Below are positions 36,175-44,329 of a DNA stretch of 64,000 nt, in pieces. The stretch's first letter is position 1; each line of letters opens with the position of its first letter. The notes under the pieces were generated by a model. It saw nothing but the letters and a program-made list of their open reading frames with translations. It had not been told where the DNA came from and did no database searches. A program made the translations under genes and the position numbers. The DNA lies in NCBI RefSeq assembly GCF_002860205.1, contig NZ_PGVB01000002.1, positions 310,001-374,000 of the forward strand, read 5' to 3'. Origin of the DNA: Bacillus sp. T33-2 (GTDB taxonomy: Bacteria; Bacillota; Bacilli; Bacillales; Cytobacillaceae).

Positions 36175-37089
36175 TTATTTTGAATCAAAGCAGAGTGCCA
36201 AAGCGAGTGAATACAGCTTGCTTTCCGCTGTGTCGGCCCTCGAGGTCAATACAATCGGCGCTGCTGCACCAGCAATGACGCCCCCGACTTTTGCTTTGGC
36301 AAAGTAAACTAATGATTTGTACAGTGCATTTCCAACTTCTATCGTTGGTACCAGCAGGATATCTGCCTGCCCTGCCACCTCACTCTTTATCCCTTTATGT
36401 GCGGCTGCGATGGAAGATACCGCGTTATCAAGCGCCAGCGGGCCATCAATTACACAGCCGGCAATTTGCCCGCGCCTGTTCATCTGGGTAAGGGCTGCGG
36501 CATCCACGGTTGCTGCCATTGCAGGGTTTATCGTTTCAAGGGCGGCAATAGGAGCTACTTTCGGATTTTCAATTCCGAGAGCCTTTGCGGTTTCAATTGC
36601 ATTTATGGCGATTTGAGCCTTATGTTCCAGGTCAGGCGTTATGTTCATCCCTGCATCCGTCACTAAAATGAGCCTGTCATATCCTGGAACCTCGAATACA
36701 CCAACATGGGATAATACCCGCCCAGTCCTGAGTCCGTACTCTTTGTTCAACACAGCTTTTAAAATGGCAGCTGTCTGAATATCCCCTTTCATGAGGACAG
36801 TAGCCTCTTTCGATATTATCGCCCTGACAGCCTGTTCTGCCGAAGTGGCCTTCTCCCCTGTATGAATCACCCTGACTCGCTCGTCTACAGCCAAGTCGTG
36901 ATGATTGTTCCGCAGCAATTCGATGATTTTTTCGGCATTCCCAAAGAGGAGAAAATCCGCAAGCCCCATTTTCACAGCTGAGGCGACCGCTTCAATAACT
37001 TCCGGATCTTCAGCGGCGGCGACCGCAACCTTCTGTCGTGGAAGCTGGATCGCTCTCTCCATAATTGCATCCAATTTCATTAATGGCAT
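36175..37089 (-). CDS. ptb: Phosphate butyryltransferase
   Basis: A 304-residue enzyme exchanging CoA for phosphate on butyryl- and branched acyl-CoA. Conserved stretches are [26 protein letters not shown] and [12 protein letters not shown], and [11 protein letters not shown]. The family relates to phosphotransacetylase. Two starts are possible: ATG 37089, close to an AAAGGG site, and ATG 37080, which aligns better with B. subtilis Ptb; either is plausible. It is the first gene behind the sigma-54 promoter. Confidence 0.93.
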   Translation of the reverse strand: MPLMKLDAIMERAIQLPRQKVAVAAAEDPEVIEAVASAVKMGLADFLLFGNAEKIIELLRNNHHDLAVDERVRVIHTGEKATSAEQAVRAIISKEATVLMKGDIQTAAILKAVLNKEYGLRTGRVLSHVGVFEVPGYDRLILVTDAGMNITPDLEHKAQIAINAIETAKALGIENPKVAPIAALETINPAMAATVDAAALTQMNRRGQIAGCVIDGPLALDNAVSSIAAAHKGIKSEVAGQADILLVPTIEVGNALYKSLVYFAKAKVGGVIAGAAAPIVLTSRADTAESKLYSLALALCFDSK

Positions 37090-37127
37090 CTACCCTTTCA
37101 GACATGTAAGCATGCATTTAATTATTA

Positions 37128-37143
37128 TGCAAGAAGTGTGCCA
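37128..37143 (-). promoter_or_regulatory. Sigma-54 (SigL) promoter of the bkd operon
   Basis: On the - strand TGGCAC-ACTTC-TTGCA (37143-37128), a perfect -24/-12 match with the required 5-bp spacing, 39 bp before the ptb start. It needs the BkdR activator encoded directly upstream. Confidence 0.92.
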
Positions 37144-37186
37144 CACGGCAAAATGTGAAAACGTTTACTTTTTCCGTAAAATATTA

Positions 37187-37220
37187 TGATAAATATTGCA
37201 CACTATGAAATTTATTGCAC
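37187..37220 (-). promoter_or_regulatory. Direct repeats, candidate BkdR upstream activating sequence
   Basis: Two 15-bp direct repeats, TGATAAATATTGCAC (37187-37201) and TGAAATTTATTGCAC (37206-37220), share TATTGCAC and differ at three positions. They are offset by 19 bp, close to two helical turns. They lie about 45-75 bp upstream of the -24 box and the second reaches into the bkdR stop region. Confidence 0.5.
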
Positions 37221-39272
37221 GCCAAAATTTTCAAGGTCATGCTTTTCCAGCTTGTAATATAAATTTCTGACCGATATACCAAGTGACCTGGCACTCAATG
37301 TTTTATTTCCGTTGTACCGGCTTAGTGTATGTATTAAAATCTTTTTCTCGTACTGATCTATAAGAGCGGCCAACGTTTCACCGCTGTCGGCTGAAGTCAT
37401 TTTTCCGGGTGTTTCTGCTGCCTGCTTATCCCTTAGTTCCGGCAAGTGGGTCGCTTCAATGATCGTTTCATTGTAATTCATGAAAATAATCGCCCGTCCC
37501 AAAACATTTTCCAGCTCCCTCACATTGCCAGGCCAGTCATAATCCATTAATCTGCGCACTGCCGCTTCTGAGGCGCCTTCGACATTGCGCCCGTAATCCT
37601 GGTTGATTTTCTGGATGAGCCGTTCACACAGCAGCGGAATATCTTCTTTCCTTTTTCTTAGCGGGGGTATATGGATCGGCATCCGGTTCAGCCGGTAATA
37701 CAGGTCTTCCCTGAATGTTCCAGCGGCAATGCCTTTTTCAAGATTAACGTTTGTAGCCGCGATGATCCTGACATTGATAGGCACCGGCTTTGTTCCGCCG
37801 ACCCGGACAATTTCATTTTCCTGCAGGACCCTTAACAGCTTCGCCTGGGTGCTTGCCGAAAGCTCCCCAATTTCATCAAGGAACACGCTGCCGTTATTCG
37901 CCTCCTCAAAAAAGCCGGTTTTCCCGCCCCTTTTCGCGCCGGAAAACGCACCTTCCTCATAGCCGAACAGTTCACTTTCCAGCAATGACTCGGAAATTGC
38001 GGCACAGTTAACCCGGATAAATTTATTGAATTTCCGGTCGCTGGCATTGTGGATCGCGTGCGCAAAAAGTTCCTTGCCTGTTCCCGATTCTCCCCTCAGC
38101 AGAACGGTCGCGGGTGTTTTCGCGCCAAGCTTGGCCTGCTCGACCGCTATTGTCATTTCAATGGACTGTCCAATGATATCCTGGAATGAGTACTTTGCTT
38201 CAAGCGTCCTGATGATCTGCCGGGCGCGGTTGAGCTCCCGATTTAAATTTTGTATCTCTGACACATCGTGGATTACTCCGACACTGCCTTTCAGCTTGCC
38301 GTCAACAATGATTGGCGCGACATTTACCACAACTTCCTTCTTGTTGGGCCCGACCCTCATGGCGGCGCCCCTCACCGGCCTTCTTGTTTGCAGCACTTTC
38401 ATATGCATGCTTTCACCTTCAGAGATGTCGGCGGTAGCTGGCTGGCCGATCACCTGCTCCTCAGTCAGGCCTGTAATTCTCGTATATGCCCGGTTGATTA
38501 AAATCCCGCGGCCTTCTTCGTCCACGACAGAAATTGCCTCTTCACTTGACTGGATGATAGCCTGCAGCATTGTTTGTATTTCTTTAAGATTGGTAATTTC
38601 CTCGGCCAGGTTGACCACATCGGTTATATCCTTAAAAACTGAACAAGCACCAATCAGGTTGTCATCCTCATCCATAATCGGAATCCGTGTTGTGATGATT
38701 TTTAAACCATTTGCGAGCACCAGTTCCTGGTTCGCTTCAATCCTTTTAGTCGAAAGGACCCTGAGAAGCTGGCTTGTAGGTATCACGTCAAGGATATGGT
38801 TTCCTATAGCGTCTTCTTTGGAAACCCCAATTACCTTCTCGGCGCTCCGGTTAAACAAAATCACCTCGCCTGACGTGTTGATGACCACCATCCCATCTCC
38901 GGTCGAGTCAAATATAAGATCATGTTTGTTCGTCTCATTTCTGAGAGCTGTAATCAATTGTTCTTTTTCTTCCATTAAAGTGGCAATCAAATAGGCGACA
39001 CTTCCAGGAATCAAAACGGTCTCTTTTGGACGGGCCTCCCTCAAGTTCTTAAAAACTTCTTCATCACCCGTCACTTCAATTACGATATCAATTTCACCAG
39101 TAAGGAATTCTCGCCAGTCCGTACCGGTGGCAATCCTTCTCTGCCGCGCGACGGCAAGGCCGGGTGCATTGGGATCGATATCAATCACCGCTTGAATGTC
39201 TGCTGTTTCCTTAAAGATTTCAAGGATAGCTGTTCCGCCCTTTCCGGCACCTACTATCATAATTTTTTTCAT
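37212..39272 (-). CDS. bkdR: Sigma-54-dependent activator BkdR
   Basis: A 686-residue transcription factor. The N-terminal segment is Rossmann-like ([16 protein letters not shown]). Two PAS domains follow at about 115-340, then an AAA+ ATPase with Walker [13 protein letters not shown]. The sigma-54 contact loop reads [10 protein letters not shown], a conservative change from GAFTGA. A Fis-type helix-turn-helix at the C-terminus carries [17 protein letters not shown]. It should activate the ptb-bfmBB operon in response to branched-chain amino acids. It is transcribed in the same direction just upstream of the sigma-54 promoter. Confidence 0.95.
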   Translation of the reverse strand: MKKIMIVGAGKGGTAILEIFKETADIQAVIDIDPNAPGLAVARQRRIATGTDWREFLTGEIDIVIEVTGDEEVFKNLREARPKETVLIPGSVAYLIATLMEEKEQLITALRNETNKHDLIFDSTGDGMVVINTSGEVILFNRSAEKVIGVSKEDAIGNHILDVIPTSQLLRVLSTKRIEANQELVLANGLKIITTRIPIMDEDDNLIGACSVFKDITDVVNLAEEITNLKEIQTMLQAIIQSSEEAISVVDEEGRGILINRAYTRITGLTEEQVIGQPATADISEGESMHMKVLQTRRPVRGAAMRVGPNKKEVVVNVAPIIVDGKLKGSVGVIHDVSEIQNLNRELNRARQIIRTLEAKYSFQDIIGQSIEMTIAVEQAKLGAKTPATVLLRGESGTGKELFAHAIHNASDRKFNKFIRVNCAAISESLLESELFGYEEGAFSGAKRGGKTGFFEEANNGSVFLDEIGELSASTQAKLLRVLQENEIVRVGGTKPVPINVRIIAATNVNLEKGIAAGTFREDLYYRLNRMPIHIPPLRKRKEDIPLLCERLIQKINQDYGRNVEGASEAAVRRLMDYDWPGNVRELENVLGRAIIFMNYNETIIEATHLPELRDKQAAETPGKMTSADSGETLAALIDQYEKKILIHTLSRYNGNKTLSARSLGISVRNLYYKLEKHDLENFGVQ

Positions 39273-39430
39273 TGGTGCACCCCTGGATCAAGACAATTTT
39301 TTCATATACAGGCTTTTTGTATGTGCAATTTTCTTCACGATTAATTTTATATGTTTTTCAATTGCTTGACAAATTTGAACATTGATTTATGATACATCTG
39401 AATGAATATAATTTACGCGGGGGATCTGCC

Positions 39431-39691
39431 ATGGACAGGATCATTGCTCTTATTATTTTGTTAATTCCCGGCTTTCTTGCTGCTTACGGTATAAAGCTTA
39501 TGCGTGACATGGTTTTCGGAATCATGCAGGCCCCTTTTCCGTTCCTGTGGCTCCAGTTTTTAAGCGGGCTGCTCTTGTTTTTGATGGGTCTGGGCTTCGT
39601 GGCAGGCTTTATCCTTTACCGTGACCGCAAAAGAAATAAAGTGCAGGATCGGTTCCGCCGGCAAGCCAGTATGAAGAAAGAAAGGCCATGA
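39431..39691 (+). CDS. yqzF: DUF2627 small membrane protein (YqzF)
   Basis: An 86-residue protein with two hydrophobic helices (about 3-22 and 37-60) and a basic, hydrophilic tail. The pattern IALIILLIPGFLAAYGIKLMRD followed by FPFLWLQFLSGLL matches the DUF2627 family, whose B. subtilis member yqzF is in this position beside bkdR. No function is known. ATG 39431 follows GGGGGATC; an earlier in-frame ATG at 39389 lacks a site. Confidence 0.85.
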   Translation: MDRIIALIILLIPGFLAAYGIKLMRDMVFGIMQAPFPFLWLQFLSGLLLFLMGLGFVAGFILYRDRKRNKVQDRFRRQASMKKERP

Positions 39692-39714
39692 CAGGAAAAT
39701 GTCATGGCCTTTTC
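39681..39714. terminator. Bidirectional terminator between yqzF and glpQ
   Basis: A perfect 13-bp stem AAAGGCCATGACA (39681-39693) / TGTCATGGCCTTT (39700-39712) between convergent genes, with short T-tracts on both sides. Confidence 0.88.
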
Positions 39715-39715
39715 G

Positions 39716-40441
39716 TTATCCCCGATTTTTAATTTCCAATGCTTTCGCAGGGTCATCAGTAATGATTGCACTACAGTTCACCGCAAACAGCCTCGATATG
39801 TCAAATTCCTTATTGACCGTATAAGGCCTCACGGCGATCCCATGTTCCAAAGAGGCTTTCACAATCTCGTCTGTTGCCGTCCTGAAATTGGGATGAAACC
39901 CCTTTGCCCTGATTGATTGGGCATACACCCAAGGCATATAGAGTCCTTCATGAAGCAATGGGGCGATCTCTATATCGGGTGCAATCCTGTAGCAGTCCAC
40001 GATGCTGTAATGGTTGAATGACGAAATGATGATCCGCTCAGAAAGCCCGTGGTCTTTCACCATGAAAATCACTTTTTCTTCCATTCCTTCATAAGGGACA
40101 ATTCCATTCTTGAGTTCTATGTTGCAAATCATTTCATTTGTGGTAAGCCAATCAAGCAGTTCCTCTAGAGAAGGAATTGGCTCTTTTCGTTGAATGCTCT
40201 CCCATTTGCTGCCTGCATCCAATTTTCGCAGGTCATTATATGTATAATCTTTTACATAGCCGGTTCCGTCTGTTGTCCTGTCCACTTTTTCATCGTGGAT
40301 GACAACTAATTGGCCATCCCTGGTCATCTGGACATCAAGTTCGAGCCCATCAGCTCCGGCCAGGGCCGCCTCCCGGAAAGCTTTCATCGTATTTTCCGGA
40401 TAAGCCGCGGCAAACCCGCGGTGTGCTAAAATAAGCGTCAT
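39716..40441 (-). CDS. glpQ: Glycerophosphodiester phosphodiesterase
   Basis: A 241-residue GDPD-family TIM-barrel enzyme releasing glycerol 3-phosphate from glycerophosphodiesters. The signature AHRGFAAAYPENTMKAF carries the catalytic HR..NE, and GLELDVQMTRDGQLVVIHDE supplies the metal ligands and second catalytic His. No signal peptide is seen, so it is cytoplasmic, like B. subtilis YqiK. ATG 40441 follows AAGGAAGTGG. The same frame stays open for 41 codons upstream with a further ATG right after the small ORF stop, so an N-terminal extension cannot be fully excluded. Confidence 0.92.
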   Translation of the reverse strand: MTLILAHRGFAAAYPENTMKAFREAALAGADGLELDVQMTRDGQLVVIHDEKVDRTTDGTGYVKDYTYNDLRKLDAGSKWESIQRKEPIPSLEELLDWLTTNEMICNIELKNGIVPYEGMEEKVIFMVKDHGLSERIIISSFNHYSIVDCYRIAPDIEIAPLLHEGLYMPWVYAQSIRAKGFHPNFRTATDEIVKASLEHGIAVRPYTVNKEFDISRLFAVNCSAIITDDPAKALEIKNRG

Positions 40442-40529
40442 TATTCCACTTCCTTTATTTATTACCGAATTATGAGCTTCAAGTACATCCGGCTGTCTGT
40501 AGCTGCCGTAGTTATGTCCGAAATTCATT

Positions 40530-40688
40530 TTAACAATGCGGTTCCACCAGAACAACGAGAGCAATGTATTTTGTTGTATCGCCGAGCTTATGGGTAGAAA
40601 AATGTATTTGGCATTTAGGGTTTGATTTCGTTAATTTCTCCAATTCACATAAAAATATTGTTTTGTCTGTATTTTCGATAATAAGCAT
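40530..40688 (-). CDS. Hypothetical 52-residue protein upstream of glpQ
   Basis: An open frame of 53 codons with an AAGGGGG site 6 bases before ATG 40688, ending TAA at 40530, two bases before an ATG that is in frame with glpQ. The product begins MLIIENTDKTIFLCELEKL and contains two cysteines in the C-terminal half and a hydrophobic YIALVVLVE stretch. A CTGTGG/CCACAG hairpin with a TTTT tail (40712-40731) lies in its leader. No family was recognised. Codon use looks normal, but the evidence is the site and position only. Confidence 0.4.
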   Translation of the reverse strand: MLIIENTDKTIFLCELEKLTKSNPKCQIHFSTHKLGDTTKYIALVVLVEPHC

Positions 40689-40694
40689 CTTCAT

Positions 40695-41164
40695 CCCCCT
40701 TGTCGTCAAAACTGTGGTTTTAAGGCCACAGATGTTCGTGTTCTAAATATATTCGTTAACATTTCTGCAATTCCTGTATTTACAGGACAGGAAAATTAAT
40801 CTGGAAGCCGGGGCATATAACACTATTTCTGATCAACAGGCTTTTTTTGCAAACAAAAAACCAGTTTCCCGATCGGAAACTGGTTTCGGATTTAATAGTT
40901 GGTAAAGCCGCCTTTGCCGTATTAAGATAAGAAAGTTTTAAACCACCACTCCTCAAAGTGGGTGTCCGCAGAAACATTCCTGCATGTCCTCCCTGTCATT
41001 TAGACAGAGGCTTGTCATTCCTGTTCCGATATAAAACTCCCTATTACAGCTTAACGGTTAAAACTTTATTATAGAAACGAACAATGCAGCTTATGGGATA
41101 ATAATACTTTATATTCGCTGCTCAATCAATGGTAATTGTTACCCTTGGAAATAGCATGTTCAGC
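40695..41164. other. Intergenic region between yqiH-like gene and small ORF
   Basis: A 470-bp gap. It contains the structured RNA and terminator described separately (40850-41061), a hairpin at 40712-40731, and otherwise AT-rich sequence with no gene. Confidence 0.6.
40850..41061 (-). ncRNA. Unidentified structured RNA of about 210 nt with terminator
   Basis: On the - strand a -10-like TATAAT (41073-41068) precedes a region rich in pairings. A long-range helix joins GGGAGTTTTA (41041-41032) to TAAAACTTTC (40940-40931), and GCTGT (41050-41046) to ACGGC (40920-40916). Inside are hairpins CCTCTGTC/GACAGGGAGG (41010-40988), GCAGGAA/TTTCTGC (40983-40968) and CCACT/AGTGG (40962-40946). It ends in a perfect 12-bp terminator (40858-40886) with a six-T run. 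No open frame with a ribosome binding site crosses it, and it matches no riboswitch class I know. Confidence 0.6.
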
Positions 41165-41605
41165 TCATTTACCAAGGTTTTCTATCCGGTCCATCAAACT
41201 TGTTACTTCATTAAGCGTAGTGAATATTTGTGAGTTTTCCAGTTTTTCCAAAGCAACATTTCCGTTGTCCAATACCTTGTTTATCTCGCTAAGTAAAACC
41301 TCGTTTTTATTTACTAATTCCTGATGTATTTCTTCGGCAATGGACGGAATATCATTTAGTTCAATAAACGCCTGTATATCCTGCTTTAAAGTTTCCAATT
41401 TTGTCTCGAGTTCTTGGTTTATTGCTGGATCAGAGGCCGCATTTTTTATGAGTTGAGGAGCTTCTTCAGCAAACGTATTCAATTTATTTATATGTTCTGT
41501 TGCCTGATTCACATAATCAATTGAATTATTTATTTCTCCTAATGCCGAACATGCAGCCAGCACTGTGGACATTGCGATTAAAAGAAGCAAATGTAAATTT
41601 TTCAT
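41165..41605 (-). CDS. YqiH-like lipoprotein (DUF6376 type)
   Basis: A 146-residue lipoprotein: basic start, hydrophobic core and lipobox VLAACSA, then an almost wholly alpha-helical, heptad-rich domain. The opening GEINNSIDYVNQATEHINKLNTF and its place next to spo0A match B. subtilis YqiH, which is shorter (about 97 aa). The function is unknown; such small coiled-coil lipoproteins sit on the outer membrane face. AAAGGAG lies 8 bases before ATG 41605. The + side neighbour glpQ is shared with B. subtilis (yqiK), while the amidase gene yqiI is missing. Confidence 0.75.
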   Translation of the reverse strand: MKNLHLLLLIAMSTVLAACSALGEINNSIDYVNQATEHINKLNTFAEEAPQLIKNAASDPAINQELETKLETLKQDIQAFIELNDIPSIAEEIHQELVNKNEVLLSEINKVLDNGNVALEKLENSQIFTTLNEVTSLMDRIENLGK

Positions 41606-41856
41606 TCATGACTCCTTTCTTAACTTAACTCTTATAAGGATGATACGGATCAAATCAAGAAAGGTTTCATTTTGTTATGATTATCGAATCCCATTAACAA
41701 AAATACGTCCCTATATCATTTGATTTTTTATCACCAAATAGATTGAAGACGTACTACGATTGTTAGTTCAACACTAGTACAATATTGATTCGCGCTTGTG
41801 AATATGTGCGAGCATTCAGTAATTGCGAAAATGGATATTCACACATTCTAACCCTT

Positions 41857-42648
41857 TCAAGAAGCCTTATGCTCGAGGCGCAGCTTGTCGGCGACCATTG
41901 CGATGAATTCGGAGTTGGTAGGCTTTGCTTTGGACATGCTGACTGTGTACCCGAAAAGTGAAGAAATCGAATCGATGTTGCCGCGGCTCCAGGCAACCTC
42001 TATCGCATGGCGGATAGCCCGTTCTACACGGCTTGCGGTTGTATTGTATTTTTTTGCAATGTCAGGATACAGCACTTTTGTGATCGATCCCAGCAGCTCA
42101 ATGTCATTGTACACCATAGAAATGGCTTCACGAAGATAAAGATATCCTTTGATATGGGCAGGCACACCGATTTCGTGAATGATGCTCGTAATGCTCGCAT
42201 CAAGATTTTTCGGTTTTTGCTCGGATTGGGACCGGTAGCTTCCTGATAAAGGCTTTCTCGCCATGGTCTTTGCCTGGCCGCTTACCTGGCGGATATGGCT
42301 GGCCAGATTTTCCATGTCGAAAGGCTTTAAGATAAAATACGAGGCACCAAGTTCAACAGCCTTCTTGGTAACATCCTCCTGGCCAAATGCTGTCAGCATA
42401 ATTACATTGGGAAGCATCCCTTTTTTTTCTTCGCGCAGTTTCTCCAGGACAGCAAGGCCATCCAAATGGGGCATGATTATATCTAAAAGCAGAACATCTG
42501 GATCTGCATCTTCAAGCATTTCTAAACAATCCTGGCCATTGTGGGCTACACCTGTTATCTCCATATCTTCCTGGGAGGATATAAATTCCTCCAGCAGGCC
42601 CACCAATTCCCGGTTGTCATCAACCACACACACTTTTATTTTCTTCAA
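41857..42648 (-). CDS. spo0A: Sporulation transcription factor Spo0A
   Basis: A 263-residue response regulator, master switch of sporulation. The receiver domain spans about 1-120 with phospho-acceptor Asp56 in LLLDIIMPH and the conserved Lys in FILKPFD. A hinge rich in Ser/Gln/Lys follows, then the DNA-binding effector domain with [21 protein letters not shown] and the recognition helix in [19 protein letters not shown]. The start is TTG 42648 with GAGGAGG 8 bases upstream. Its promoter region has a sigma-H site and three 0A boxes, so it is autoregulated. Confidence 0.97.
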   Translation of the reverse strand: MKKIKVCVVDDNRELVGLLEEFISSQEDMEITGVAHNGQDCLEMLEDADPDVLLLDIIMPHLDGLAVLEKLREEKKGMLPNVIMLTAFGQEDVTKKAVELGASYFILKPFDMENLASHIRQVSGQAKTMARKPLSGSYRSQSEQKPKNLDASITSIIHEIGVPAHIKGYLYLREAISMVYNDIELLGSITKVLYPDIAKKYNTTASRVERAIRHAIEVAWSRGNIDSISSLFGYTVSMSKAKPTNSEFIAMVADKLRLEHKAS

Positions 42649-42711
42649 GCCCGGTTCCTCCTCGATCCAATTATGGTCTCATGTATATCTCTATTTTCTA
42701 TTCTAATTGAC

Positions 42712-42740
42712 TAATTCGACAATGCAATACAAAATCCTTT
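42712..42740 (-). promoter_or_regulatory. Sigma-H promoter (Ps) of spo0A
   Basis: On the - strand AAAGGATTT (42740-42732), 11 bp, GTCGAATTA (42720-42712), a full match to the sigma-H pattern RNAGGAWWW-N11/12-RNNGAATWW. The -10 overlaps a 0A box. Confidence 0.8.
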
Positions 42741-42851
42741 TATTTTTTATTTTTTCTTAAAAAAGTAATTTTTTCTTATTTTTACTCTTTATCTCTCTGT
42801 TTTTCGACTAATTTCTACAGTTGACATCTGTTCAACCACAGATTTGTCGAA
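42715..42851. promoter_or_regulatory. Three 0A boxes upstream of spo0A
   Basis: TGTCGAA occurs on the - strand at 42721-42715 and on the + strand at 42845-42851; AGTCGAA, one mismatch, is on the - strand at 42809-42803. They are the expected binding sites for Spo0A~P in the switch from vegetative to sigma-H transcription. Confidence 0.75.
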
Positions 42852-42866
42852 TCTCTTGTGATACGA

Positions 42867-42893
42867 CAAAAAGAGGCAGCGGACGCCGCCTCT
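42867..42893 (-). terminator. Terminator of spoIVB
   Basis: AGAGGC (42872-42877) pairs with GCCTCT (42888-42893) with further GC pairing inside. A five-T run follows on the - strand. Confidence 0.8.
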
Positions 42894-42911
42894 CCAGCCA
42901 ATTGCATAATG

Positions 42912-44201
42912 TCAGCTTGCCTGTTGACGCGGTTTATCATAAATATCGATTCCCGCCTCTGTGAGCATCCATTCGATGTGTACGCCATAGCCGCTCGTTG
43001 GGTCGTTGACAAAAACATGGGTCACAGCACCAATCAGTTTATTGTCCTGGATGATCGGGCTTCCGCTCATGCCCTGCACAATTCCCCCGGTCTTTTCAAG
43101 GAGCTTAGGATCAGTCACTTTAATGACCATTCCTTTTGTTGCCGGAAACTTTTGCGGAATAGTACTGACGATTTCTATATCGAACAGGTCGACTTCGTCA
43201 TTATTCACCACTGTCAAGATTTTGGCAGGCCCTTCTTTAACCTGATGGGAAAGGGCGATCGGCATAGGCTTGTCCAATACCCCATTCTTGATGTTTTTGT
43301 TTAATTCACCAAAGATTCCGAACGGGCTGTTCTTGTTGATGTTTCCAATAATTTCACGGTCCGCCGCAAACCGCGCCAGCTTCTCTCCAGGTTCTCCGTG
43401 GCTCCCCTTTTCAATGGAAGTAACTGTGGATCTGACAATATGTCCATCCTCGACGACAATCGGTTTTTTCGTATCCATATCCGATATCACATGGCCGAGC
43501 GCCCCGTATTTTTTTGAATGAGGCTCAAAGAAAGTCATCGTCCCTATCCCGGCTGCCGAGTCCCTGATATACAGCCCCAGCTTATAAACATTTTCTCCTT
43601 GATCCTTCTGCGGTGCGAGCTTCGTATTGATTTTTTGGTTCTCCCTTTTGACAACAATGTCAAGCGGCTTCCCCGTCTTCCCTGCTTCCTGCACATACGG
43701 TCCTACCTCAGCCATTTGTTCAATTCGCTGGCCATTTATCTCAGTAATGATATCCCCGACTTTAATTCCGGCTGACTCCCCGGGTGAAACCTTTCCAATG
43801 TCTGCATTGACTAGGTGATGCCCAACAACGAGCACACCAACCGTATTCAGTTTGACACCAATGGATTGTCCGCCAGGCAGTACACGAAAATCCTTCAGAA
43901 CGTTTACATCGACCTTTTTTATCGGAATGCCAGCAAGCTCAAGCACCAGTTGGTTGCTGCCAGGCTCTTTCGCTTGCAGCGCAACGGTGTTCTTGCCCTG
44001 ATTTATTTCAATGCTGGAATTAGCCTTCACGATACCCGCAGAAGCTGATTCTGCTATCTTGTATTCCAGCTTTTGACCTTCAAATAGTGTAACTTGATTG
44101 GGAAGTGACAAATATTCCCTGAGCGGGTTCAAAAAACCCAGGGCGATTAATGAAACAAGGAGAATTCCACCAATAATCTTTCTGAGAAATTCTTTTTTCA
44201 C
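42912..44201 (-). CDS. spoIVB: SpoIVB serine peptidase
   Basis: A 429-residue forespore-secreted S55 protease that cleaves SpoIVFA and triggers pro-sigma-K processing. An N-terminal membrane anchor (about 10-30) is followed by a PDZ domain near 105-200 ([20 protein letters not shown]). The peptidase domain has the active-site serine in [11 protein letters not shown] and the His in the GALGHVISD segment. GTG 44201 was chosen for the GAGGAG site 9 bases upstream; the frame extends 14 codons further without homology. It precedes spo0A as in all Bacillus. Confidence 0.95.
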   Translation of the reverse strand: MKKEFLRKIIGGILLVSLIALGFLNPLREYLSLPNQVTLFEGQKLEYKIAESASAGIVKANSSIEINQGKNTVALQAKEPGSNQLVLELAGIPIKKVDVNVLKDFRVLPGGQSIGVKLNTVGVLVVGHHLVNADIGKVSPGESAGIKVGDIITEINGQRIEQMAEVGPYVQEAGKTGKPLDIVVKRENQKINTKLAPQKDQGENVYKLGLYIRDSAAGIGTMTFFEPHSKKYGALGHVISDMDTKKPIVVEDGHIVRSTVTSIEKGSHGEPGEKLARFAADREIIGNINKNSPFGIFGELNKNIKNGVLDKPMPIALSHQVKEGPAKILTVVNNDEVDLFDIEIVSTIPQKFPATKGMVIKVTDPKLLEKTGGIVQGMSGSPIIQDNKLIGAVTHVFVNDPTSGYGVHIEWMLTEAGIDIYDKPRQQAS

Positions 44202-44257
44202 CTTTTCACTCTCCTCGCTTCTAGTCCACAAAACACACATCAAAATGGCTACAATAA

Positions 44258-44287
44258 TAATTTTGCCTTGATATGAAGCATTTATAA
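44258..44287 (-). promoter_or_regulatory. Forespore-type (sigma-F/G) promoter candidate of spoIVB
   Basis: On the - strand TTATA (44287-44283), 15 bp, GGCAAAATTA (44267-44258). It resembles the sigma-F/sigma-G pattern with one mismatch in each box, as expected for this forespore gene. Confidence 0.45.
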
Positions 44288-44295
44288 CCTTTAGA

Positions 44296-44329
44296 AAATA
44301 AAAAAGCTCCCCGGGTTTGGGAAGCTTTT
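44296..44329 (-). terminator. Terminator of recN
   Basis: AAAAAGCTCCCC (44301-44312) pairs with GGGAAGCTTTT (44319-44329) with a single mismatch. A TTTTTTATTTTC tract follows on the - strand. Confidence 0.82.

Noticed and set aside
38026-38994. A 322-codon + strand open frame inside bkdR, with similar long antisense frames over lpdV, art and mutB
   Set aside because: All lie opposite genes with clear motifs and have shadow-frame composition; none has a promoter or ribosome binding site.
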